From positions 150,133,341 through 150,197,340 of the forward strand of contig OY992537.1 of assembly GCA_963921195.1 (NCBI GenBank): a stretch of 64,000 bases of DNA, written 5' to 3'. This document shows positions 34,367 through 42,877 of this stretch, piece by piece (the first letter of the stretch is position 1; each line of letters begins with the position of its first letter). The stretch is from Pegoplata infirma. Its lineage: Eukaryota > Arthropoda > Insecta > Diptera > Anthomyiidae. The translations under genes were made by a program, and so were the position numbers. Below the pieces are notes generated by a model, which was not told the DNA's origin, did not search any database, and saw only the letters and a program-made list of their open reading frames with translations.

Positions 34367-36166
34367 TAGAGTTGTCAAATATTCGTCTTTTTCAAAAACC
34401 GGTTTTCGAATACTTCGAAAAACCGCCTTTTGAAAAAATCGGTTTTTCGGTTTTGTAACTAAAAACCGGTTTCGAATAATCGGTTTTTCGGTTTTTTTTT
34501 TAAATAATTTATTTAACAAAAAGTTAAACAAAACAATAAAAAAGGAAAATAAACAAAGCCTGTCCGTCTGTATAAAACACGATTCAGTACAAAATAAAAA
34601 TGTCTCATGGTCATAGGCCGGCTACGTTCGTAAATGGACAAAATCGGACCAGTGGGAAAAAGTTCCTCCTCGAAAAACGACACTTTAACATGTTTTTTTG
34701 TATTTTTGTGAAGCAAAAAGAAATGTTTTATGGTAGAAGAAGTTCAAAGTTTATCACTTGGACCTTGGGGATTAAAAATTTTTTTTTTTCGGCTAGTCCC
34801 CTTTTGTGGGCGTGTATATAAAAAATAGTTTAAGTAATGATAAAATTGTATTACTATAGCACCAAAGTTGCTAACTTTATTAGGGTTTTTGGAATTACAA
34901 TAAATTTAAAATTTTTTGTTAAAGCTATTGAAATTCACTTGAAAAAAACAAGAATCATACGCCCATAACATTTCAGTATTGCCTTGTAATGCAGATCTAA
35001 TTTGGAAGATATTTTAGATAATGTATCTATGCAGCATCTAGTAAAATCCTCTTTCAATTCGGAATTTTGAATTTATCTAAGGTATAATTAGACTGTTCTT
35101 CAAAGTTTTGAGATGGCTACTAAAAAACGACACTGAATGCAAAATAACAAAAAAAAAACAAGTAAGAAAGTTATAGTCGGTCAAGACCGTCCATATGATA
35201 CCCTACACCAGTGTTTTCCGGAAAATGGGTCCCAAGTCCAAACATGGACCGATTGTATCTGTCTTTTGTTAGATCTTTATTTAGTGTAGAAAACACACAC
35301 AGATAAATTTTAAGTGGAATTGGTTAATTTTTTTTGTCAATAGAACAATTTAACTGAATATCGGTCGAAATTTTTTTATGGGGGACTAAGTCCAAAAATG
35401 GTCCAATTATATTCCGATTTGATAAGGTTGCTAAAGTACACGTTTAGTACCTAAAAATAAATTTTTTATCAAATATTTCCATTTTTATGAATTTTGAGGG
35501 AATTATGTGAATATCGGGAAGGTGGTTTGTATGGGGACTACCAGAAGGACTGACCCGATTCCTTTGAAATTTGGAATGGTGATTTGTGCATACAAAATTT
35601 GATTACTTGCTGAATTTCAAAGCGATATCTATTATAATACGGTTATTAGAGTCATTAAAGCCGAATCCAAAGGGGGCGTTTGTATGGGGGCTAGGTCTTA
35701 ACATGGACCGATTTTCTCCAATTTCAATAGGCTTCGTCCTTGGGCCAAAAGATGCTTAAGTTTCAAATTTCAGGTCAATTGATTGAAAATTGCGACCTGT
35801 ATCGTGCTTAAACCGATAGATGGACAGACGGACGGACGGACGGACGGACGGACGGACAGACGGACGGACGGACGGACATCGCTAAATCGACTCAAAAAGT
35901 TATTCTGAATCGATCGGTATACTTGAAGGTAGGTCTAGGACCAATATTTCGGGTAGTTACAAACATCAGCACAAACTCAATATACCCTGTACCACAGAGT
36001 GGTGTAGGGTATAATAAATATAAAAAAGTCGATTATTCGAGACAAAAAAATCGGTTTCTCGAATACTTCGAAAACCGGCCTTTTTTAAAAACCGGTTTTA
36101 AAAAACCGGAAAAATAGAAAAAAATCGATTTTTCGAATACTTCGGAAATCGGTTTTGACAACTCTA
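34367..36166. mobile_element. hAT-like non-autonomous element (1800 bp) with a mini-me inside
   Basis: CCCTCTAC is present at 34359-34366 and 36167-36174, and unit 2 has the unbroken site at 57010 ('attaccctctacaaac'), which proves an 8-bp duplication. The ends are TAGAGTTGTCAAA and TTTGACAACTCTA. The subterminal parts are dense in ACCGGTTTTCGAATA and TTCGAAAAACCG motifs in both orientations. It inserted after the tandem duplication. No transposase. Confidence 0.9.
35158..36014 (+). mobile_element. mini-me-like dipteran repeat, second copy
   Basis: It begins ACAAGTAAGAAAGTTATAGTC and ends TACCACAGAGTGGTGTAGGG, the same layout as 10531-11372 in the opposite orientation. The GACG/GACA tract (complement of GTCY) lies at about 35823-35878. 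It sits inside the hAT-like element. Two independently diverged copies in one window show that this family is common in the genome. Confidence 0.65.
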
Positions 36167-36711
36167 CCCTCTACAAACAAACAAACAAACAAAAAAACAA
36201 ACATACAAACATTACCTCTTTATAATATTAAAGTAAGTATAGATATAGATTCATGAGACTTTTAAAAATCGAATTTATAAAAACTTACGCATTTAATTTC
36301 AAAGTCGAATGAAGAAGAAACCGAATTCATTCTATACCCGAGTAAAAAAAAATTGTATGGTAAAACATGTTATCTTATAAAATTATATATAATTTATTGG
36401 ATCTGATTTTGCTAAATTTCATCTGAAAATTGGCCGCGCCAAAGTTATCTCATAACATCTTATAATATATGAAGTTACAGTTTAATATTTGATTGTATGT
36501 GATTTCATCCGGAAATTGGCCGCGCCAAAGTTATCCCAAATTATCTATTATCATGATTTTGTATTAAATATGATATAATATGATGTAATTTCATTCTTAT
36601 AATATCTGATATCTTGATTTAATAAAAAATTATTGGATACATTTTTATCCAAAAAATGTTTCTGTTTTTAGATTTATTTTTAGATATAATAATGTCAAAC
36701 TGAAAATAAAT

Positions 36712-36810
36712 AAAAAAAAAAAAAAAACTTCGAACGGACAAGGATTAGAACCACAAGTCTTCCGTTTTGTAATCGCAATCTCTACCTTCTAGACCAGCGG
36801 ACGTTGTTAG
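36712..36810 (-). ncRNA. tRNA-like Pol III-type unit in CG-A copy 5
   Basis: This is an inverted copy of the tRNA-like unit with T run (A run at 36712-36727), B-box GGTTCTAATCC and A-box TGGTCTAGAAGGTAGAG. It carries the changes shared with the copy at 57667. Confidence 0.55.
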
Positions 36811-37316
36811 CAAATAACAACTTTAAAAGAATTACCCGAGTAAAAATTTTTGTATGGAGCAATATATGTTCTTATATTATTCCAGATCTGTTGATAGATC
36901 CGAGATTTGAAAGATCAGCACTGATCCGAAAAATGGATCGCTAAGATTAGATCAGTTTTAACCGGACGGATACAATTTGATCCGAAAAGTGGGTTTATCT
37001 AATTAGATCAGTTTTAATCGGTGGGATACAATTTCATCCGAAAAATGGTTGGATCTCCTTGGACCAAGACAAAAAAAAAAATATTTTTTTAGCTGGATAA
37101 AAAAAGATAAAATTTCATACGAAAGAAAAAAAAATATTACAAAAAACTTTAGATAAAATTTTATCCGAAAAAAAAATCTATTTTTAGAACTATATATAAT
37201 TTAATCCGAACAATAAAATCTATTTTTAGAACTGATAAAGTTTTATCCAAACAATTTTTTTCAATATTAAGATATAAATATATATAATTAAAATTTATTT
37301 AAAAAAAAAAAAAAAA

Positions 37317-37396
37317 CTTCGAGCGGCGGGGGAATCGAACAGCTACCAACTGTTTTGTAATCGCAATCTCTACCCTCTGACCCAGCGGACGTTATT
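37317..37396 (-). ncRNA. tRNA-like unit in CG-E, related to the CG-A unit
   Basis: The minus strand reads AACGTCCGCTGGGTCAGAGGG, then GATTACAAAACAG and a B-box GTTCGATTCCCCC, ending in a T run (A run at 37301-37316). The B box is closer to the tRNA consensus than that of CG-A. The acceptor halves do not pair. Confidence 0.5.
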
Positions 37397-38199
37397 AATA
37401 AATGACAACTTTAAAAGACTATGTTTTAAAAAAACTTAGAAAATTTTTGAAAATAGTTTATCATATATAATTATATCAAGTTTAACTTATATATAATTAA
37501 ATCCAGTTTATCTTATCGTGTATATGATTGCATCAAATTATATTCGACTTGAATTTGAACAAAATTTTAAAAAAGACTTAGAAAATTTTTGCTAAAATTT
37601 GTGATTTTTTTTTTTTTTAGTTTATTTGCTGAGCTAATAGGGGGTTTAATACTGAGTTCAACAACATGATTTTCATCTTCCAATGCTCTTAATTTTCCAA
37701 GTTATAAAGCTTTAAAGTAAAAACGGTTTTTGGCTTATGAGCTTCACATTTTTCATCGGATCCAAATTTTCTTTCTGCCGTTGTATATTTAATAAAAATA
37801 CCTTTAAAATGGTATAAAACATGTATAAACTTTTTTACTCACCAACGGCCAAATAATGAGTTTTAAGTTTTTTTCGGAAGTTTTTTCAGACAAAAATAAT
37901 TTTATCTGAAAATATTGCTAACATAAGTTCGAACCAAATACACTTTTAATTATTGGCAACAAATAAAGCTTTGATTTGAGCTTGATCTGAGGACTTTAGC
38001 TCTCTTAAAACCAGAGATATTGATGGTTAAACATTAAAGTTTTAAAATATTTTTTTCTTCGGATTAAATAATATATAATTATATCAAAATATAATTATTT
38101 TTGAAATATTTTTGTTAAAATTCAGGGATTTTATTTTTTTTTAAATTTGAAAAACGAAAACGCATTAAAAAATCATTTAGATTAAAAAAAAAATTTTAA

Positions 38200-38720
38200 A
38201 AAAATAATTTTTTTCTTGACTTAGTCGGGAATCGAACTCAGGGTCCTCAAGAACTATATATTATCATATATGATGCAATATTGAAAGTTATATTACTATA
38301 TATAAATAATATTTATTTCTAAATATTATCATAAAAAATAAATTAATCAATATTTTTAAGTTTAGTAAAAAATTAAAGCTTCTAAAACATATTTTCTTTA
38401 AAAAAAAAAATTAAAAAAAACAACTTTTTTCATAGCTCAGCCGGGGATCGAACCCAGGGTCCCTAGGAACCATATATTAACTTATATGATGTAATATATA
38501 AAATTATATAACTATAAATAAATAATATTTATTTTTCGATTTTATCATAAAAATTTAAATATTTTTAAGTTTAGAAAAAACAAAAAGCTTTAAAAACATA
38601 TTTTCTTTTTTAAAAAATTAAAAAAAAATAGTTTTTTTCTGGGTTGAGCCGGGAATCGAACTCGGGGTCCCCAAGCATCATATATTATCTTATATGATCT
38701 TATATAAAGTTACACACAAC
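38200..38720 (-). repeat. Three about 210-bp units with B-box cores (CG-E)
   Basis: Minus-strand B-box cores GAGTTCGATTCCC, GGGTTCGATCCCC and GAGTTCGATTCCC lie near 38228-38247, 38443-38462 and 38650-38668. Each is next to runs of A/T and the phrase CATATATTATCTTATATGA. The layout is the same as the CG-A block at 5290 but the sequence has diverged. Confidence 0.65.
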
Positions 38721-38974
38721 TATTTAATGGCGTTTTCTTTTCTGGCAAAAAATGTAGCATTTTGTAACATTTTTTTTATTCTACGAATTTTTTGTGTTCT
38801 TTTCTAAAAAAAATGCACACTTATAAAAAAATATTATGTTCTTTTCTGAAAATATTGCCTGCATTTGAGGTAAAAAATGCATATTTTCCACCCCGAAATC
38901 AAATGACGGGGTGAAAAATTGCCCTGATATTCTCTCATGTAGCAAAACTCAAATTAAGCGAACAAGTTAACTGG

Positions 38975-39062
38975 TGCTGTTGTGGTGCAGAGGATGTGTC
39001 GTGGCATGTGACACCGGAGGTCCGGGGTTCAAATCCCGGTATGGACAAATTTTTTTTTTTTT
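38975..39062 (+). ncRNA. tRNA-like Pol III-type unit with strong T arm (CG-E)
   Basis: The A-box-like TGGTGCAGAGGATGTG is followed by a stem GTGTC/GACAC. The T arm CCGGG-GTTCAAAT-CCCGG has five perfect pairs and the B-box GGTTCAAATCC. A run of 14-15 T follows at about 39048. An acceptor stem cannot be formed with the 5' side. Of all tRNA-like units here it has the best Pol III signals. Confidence 0.6.
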
Positions 39063-39265
39063 TTTATTATTCTGGTATTTTTTTTTATTCCATTACGTAT
39101 TATTTTTTATTTAATAATGTTTTTTTTTTAATAATTTAATCATTTTTTAAAAAAAAAAAAAGTAAATTTTCATATAAAATCGACTATATTTGTTAATTTT
39201 TTGGGTTTTTTTTTTTTTAAAGTTTAAATAATTAAAAAAAAATAATTTAAAGCAAAAAAAAAAAA

Positions 39266-39360
39266 TAAAAAAATATGTGATGGCCATCGCCGGGATTCGA
39301 ACCTGAGCTGCCAGCAATATAAGCGAAACACACATCCATCAAACCAGCAAATCAGGGCAA
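39266..39360 (-). ncRNA. tRNA-like unit on the minus strand (CG-E)
   Basis: The minus strand has TTGCTGGTTTGATGGATGTG (A-box-like), then about 30 bp, then the B-box AGGTTCGAATCCC and GGCGATGGCC, with T runs after ACATA (A runs at about 39237-39271). It faces the unit at 38975 tail-to-tail, about 220 bp apart. Confidence 0.55.
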
Positions 39361-39599
39361 TTTGCGTACAAAACAGCATTTTTTGTGTTCTTTTCTGAGT
39401 GAAAAAAATGCAACATCGTTTCAGGGCCATGTCAACATTTTAAAAGTAAACATTTTAACAATGCACAATTTTTTGTTCAGAAAAGAAAACACCATAAGTT
39501 ATATGCATTTTTTAAACATTTAACTTTTAAAATCCAATATGCATTTTTTTAAGTTTTAAAATACAATGGATTAAACAGATTTTTTTTCTATTTAAAAAT

Positions 39600-40115
39600 T
39601 TATAGAATTCATATATATTTTTTTTTTGACTTATTTTAGGTGCTTTGAGAATCATATATAATTATACAAGCTCTCTTGTATACTTAAATAAAAATATATA
39701 TGATGCAACATTAAAAAAAAATATTGAAATACTGTCATATAAAAGTATGCATAATTATATATAAAATATTGTGAAAGAAAAAAATATTTTTTACCTTATA
39801 CAATTGTATAACATTTTATATGGCGTTACATGTGCCACCATTTAAAATTATATATAGAGTTTAAAAAAAAATTGTATTTATATGGTACCTTACAAAACTA
39901 TATACGGTATCTCATAAGCCATTTATAATTATATCTTTGATAATATTAAAAAAATAAATGTTTGATGCCATGTATAGTTTTATATAACTGTATATAGAGT
40001 TATATGTGCGACCATATATAATTATATTTGAAATTTTTTTTTTTTCGTTTTTTAAGATGGAACCATATATAGTTTTAAATGGTTTCTTGTAAGTCATATA
40101 TAATTTTAAATGGTT
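39600..40115. other. AT-rich non-coding right part of CG-E before the gypsy insertion
   Basis: The sequence resembles the left arm of CG-A ('ggaaccatatatagttttaaatgg', 'gcgaccatatataatt'). No gene is seen. It is continued at 51022-51351 after the gypsy element. Confidence 0.5.
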
Positions 40116-40298
40116 TGTAGGGTACATAACACTGTACATACATAAATATAATTTTCTAAAAATCTAATTTGCTTTGATTTTTTAATTTGTTTGTGTTATA
40201 AAATTTTTCAATAAAATTTATTCGTTCTTTTCTTTTGATAAAATATCGAAGTCTTTAATTTTGTTAGCTGTTGCATTTTATAAATATCAGCCTTAACA
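40116..40298 (+). repeat. Gypsy 5' LTR
   Basis: It begins TGTAGGG and ends TTAACA. The last 146 bp (from TTTTCTAAAAATC) match the 3' LTR exactly by eye, while the first about 37 bp differ (TGTAGGGTACATAACACTG versus TGTAGGGTAATGTAATG). AATAAA at about 40211 could be the polyadenylation signal. Confidence 0.85.
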
Positions 40299-40316
40299 AT
40301 TGGTGACCCCGAGTAT
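40299..40316 (+). promoter_or_regulatory. Primer binding site, tRNA-Trp type
   Basis: TGGTGACCCCGAG lies two bases after the 5' LTR. TGGTGACCCCGA is the sequence expected to pair with the 3' end of tRNA-Trp, the primer known for CsRn1-like elements. Confidence 0.75.
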
Positions 40317-40324
40317 TCTTCAAA

Positions 40325-41161
40325 ATGTCTGTCACACGTTCACCATCTAGAAATACACCTCAAGACAACCAACCGATTGGCGATGGACCTGGCCAGCACC
40401 AAGAAATAATCAACCCCGCAATTCCAAATCAAGAAATTTCAGCGGCTTCAACAAATTTGCAAAAATTTCCACCGTTTTGGGCAAAAAATCCTCGTGTATG
40501 GTTTCTGCAAATCGAATCAATTTTCTCGATTGCCAGAGTCACATCGGATGAAACAAAATTTCGTCATTTGGTTGCTAATATTGATGCAAGCACTTTAGAT
40601 ATGGTGAGTGACATTCTTGAGACTGCTCCTGCTGGTAATAGATATGCTACCCTTAAATCAAGGATCATATCATTATTTAGCGAATCTAATGAGAAAAAAC
40701 TTAAAAGATTGCTCAGTGGACAAATTCTTGGTGATCAACAACCATCACATTACTTAAGAACAATGCAAAATCTTGGACGCGGGCAAGTTGGTGATAATGT
40801 CATTCGATCCCTATTTTTGGAACAACTTCCAGAAAACGTAAGATCAATTTTAGCAATTAGTGATCAACAAGATATTGCTAAACTTGCTGAACAAGCTGAC
40901 AAAATCATTGACATTGCTCGCCCTAGTAACATTGCGTCGATTTCATCACCTCCAGACAATGCAATTCAACAACTTTCCCAGCAAATTGAATCTTTACAAA
41001 GACAATTTCAAGAATTTGGCCGAGGCAGGAGTCGTCAACGAAGTTTTTCACGCAGAAGATCGAAGTCAAGGAACGATAATCCTGAATATTGCTGGTTTCA
41101 TCAAAGGTTTGGTTCAAAAGCAAGAAAATGTAAATCTCCATGCAAATATACAAAAAACTAA
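40325..41161 (+). CDS. gag: Gypsy Gag (278 aa)
   Basis: The frame is intact from ATG at 40325. The N-terminal 40 residues are polar. Residues about 50-200 form the conserved capsid-like region starting [16 protein letters not shown]. An Arg/Ser-rich tail ([17 protein letters not shown]) follows, then the zinc motif [18 protein letters not shown], which is CHCC and not the usual CCHC. The CHCC form is a hallmark of the CsRn1 clade. The product would assemble into cytoplasmic particles and package the RNA. Confidence 0.9.
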   Translation: MSVTRSPSRNTPQDNQPIGDGPGQHQEIINPAIPNQEISAASTNLQKFPPFWAKNPRVWFLQIESIFSIARVTSDETKFRHLVANIDASTLDMVSDILETAPAGNRYATLKSRIISLFSESNEKKLKRLLSGQILGDQQPSHYLRTMQNLGRGQVGDNVIRSLFLEQLPENVRSILAISDQQDIAKLAEQADKIIDIARPSNIASISSPPDNAIQQLSQQIESLQRQFQEFGRGRSRQRSFSRRRSKSRNDNPEYCWFHQRFGSKARKCKSPCKYTKN

Positions 41162-42480
41162 ACGATGTTTCGGAAGTTGCGGCAACCGAAACAAGTGTTA
41201 ATTCATCAAGCCGCTTATTTGTTAACGACAAATCAACTAATTCTTCCTATTTAATAGATACAGGAGCTGATGGTTCAGTCATCCCGCATTCAAAATACAA
41301 AACCAACAAATTTTCGTCCAATGTTCAACTTTTTGCAGCTAATGGTACACCAATAAAAACTTTTGGTACAAAACTATTACAACTGGATCTTGGTCTTCGT
41401 AAATCGTTTACATGGCTGTTCATTGTAGCAGATGTAACGAAACCCATAATCGGATCAGATTTCTTAACTCATTATCATCTATTGCCGGATTTAAAAAATC
41501 GTGTTCTTGTGGATGGTAAGACTTTACTATCATCTCGTGGTACTATTATGACAACTTCATTGCTTGGCATTACTACAATCGTGAAAGATCAAACCGTATA
41601 CCAGAAATTGCTAGAAGAATTTCCAGAAATACATAACGTTTCATCATCCATTTATCCAAAACCGAACAACGTTTACCACCACATTGAAACAAGTGGACCT
41701 CCCGTCAAATCCAAGGTAAGACCATTAGATTCTAAAAGACTTGAAATTGCAAAAAAAGAATTCAGTTTTATGCTTGAGAATGGTATAATACGTCCTTCAA
41801 AAAGTATGTGGTCAAATCCCCTACATATGGTTCCAAAAAAGAACGGCGACTGGCGTCCTTGTGGGGACTATCGTCAGTTGAATAAAATAACTATTCCTGA
41901 TCGATATCCCATTCCGTTCATAACGGATTACGTTCATTGTCTTCAAGGCCGTACCATTTTCTCAAAGCTTGATCTCGTTCGCGCATATCATCAAATTCAT
42001 ATGAATCCAGACGATATTGCAAAAACGGCAATTATTACACCCTTTGGACTATATGAATTTCTAAAGATGCCTTTTGGTTTAAGAAACTCGGCGCAAAGTT
42101 TCCAAAGACTGATGGATGAAATTTGTCGAGATTTAGATTTCGTCTTCGTGTATATTGATGATGTATTGATTGCATCCTGTACACAAGAACAACATTTACA
42201 ACATCTTCGAACACTTTTTCAACGATTCAAAGACTACGGCATTGTTATCAATCCAGCAAAATGCGAATTTGGCATAAACGAAGTTGATTTCCTTGGATTT
42301 CATATAACTCCTGAAGGAAGCGAGCCTATGAAATCCAAAGCTGAAGCCATCATCAATTTCCCTAAACCAAAAACAATTCAAGATCTTCGTCGTTTCGTTT
42401 GTATGACCAATTTCTATCGTCGTTTTATACCTCAGGCAGCAAAGCATCAAGCTCCTCTAAACGAATATCTAAAAGGTTCA
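41140..42480 (+). pseudogene. pol: Gypsy Pol, first part: protease and reverse transcriptase (interrupted)
   Basis: The open frame overlaps gag by 22 bp and is in the -1 frame. The aspartic protease signature LIDTGADGS is at about residue 38. RT follows from about residue 190, with [38 protein letters not shown] and the active site YIDD at 338-341. At 42480 the frame runs into the BEL LTR and stops within two codons. The reading frame on the far side (49088) is in phase, so the break is due to the insertion alone. Confidence 0.9.
41152..41192 (+). promoter_or_regulatory. Programmed -1 ribosomal frameshift signal, gag to pol
   Basis: The heptamer A-AAA-AAC at 41152-41158 is phased exactly as X-XXY-YYZ in the gag frame and is followed at once by the gag stop TAA. 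After an 8-nt spacer comes a hairpin: GTTTCGG (41167-41173) pairs with CCGAAAC (41186-41192), with an inner TTG/CAA. Pol lies in the -1 frame and overlaps gag. This is the classical arrangement of a slippery site plus a stimulatory structure. Confidence 0.85.
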
Positions 42481-42754
42481 TGTTGACATCACTGGTTGGC
42501 CAACTCTGTTTTTATTTTTAACACCAGATGCCACTCTGTTGTACATAGATACGGGCAACAAAACGAAGCATGCACCAGTTTGAAATTAACCGTCGTCGTA
42601 AAAGGAACACAAAAAGAAAACGCTTCGCTTCATTAATCTACTATTTTTCATTAATAATCATTTTACGTAAATTAAACAATTGTCTTTGAATTAAATAAAT
42701 CGTTTATTAAACTTAATTTTTTAACGTGTATTTATTTTGTCTGCCGTCGCAACA
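42481..42754 (+). repeat. BEL 5' LTR
   Basis: It starts TGTTGACATC and ends GCCGTCGCAACA. It should contain the promoter and the polyadenylation site; AATAAA occurs near 42694. It is the same length as the 3' LTR. Confidence 0.95.
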
Positions 42755-42877
42755 TCTGTTTTTCTTTTTTACACCTTTTACGACTTAATGGAAATTGACG
42801 CATTGTTTGTTACAACAATTAATTCGGGATTTTAAATCGAATAATAAAAATTGAATATAATAATTATTCTACCGATA
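42755..42877 (+). other. BEL leader, primer site not recognised
   Basis: The sequence directly after the LTR is TCTGTTTTTCTTTTTTACACC, which does not resemble the usual tRNA-complementary sites beginning TGG. A TGG occurs at about 42789 (TGGAAATTGACGC) but its tRNA partner is unknown to me. Confidence 0.5.

Larger units (their letters stand above)
33020..36243 (+). repeat. Unclassified element with about 140-bp tandem repeats (interrupted)
   Basis: It starts ACTAGCAGGCCCGCGCGGAAC and ends with (ACAA)n, ACATTACCTCTTTATAATATTA and AAGTAAGTATAGAT. In between, the phrase GGGCGTGGTCGATGAAACC or a variant recurs near 33432, 33574, 33711, 33850, 33990, 34130 and 34260, a period of about 140 bp. Similar phrases are common in fly repeats but I cannot place the family. 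The hAT-like element at 34367-36166 splits this copy; the intact version is 55671-57087. Confidence 0.65.
28134..36336. repeat. Tandem unit 1 (inverted CG-A plus block X)
   Basis: From the CG-A sequence at 28134 through CG-D (29285-29977) and block X (about 30486-36336), this region repeats as unit 2 (36337-57179) and, truncated, as unit 3 (57180-59218). The ancestral repeat is about 6.4 kb. Unit 1 alone has the hAT-like insertion at 34367-36166. Few base differences from unit 2 are seen (for example near 32663, 33410 and 34206). Confidence 0.85.

Noticed and set aside
38975..39062. A functional tRNA gene
   Set aside because: The T arm is perfect, but no acceptor stem can be formed with the 5' side and the anticodon loop would have nine bases.
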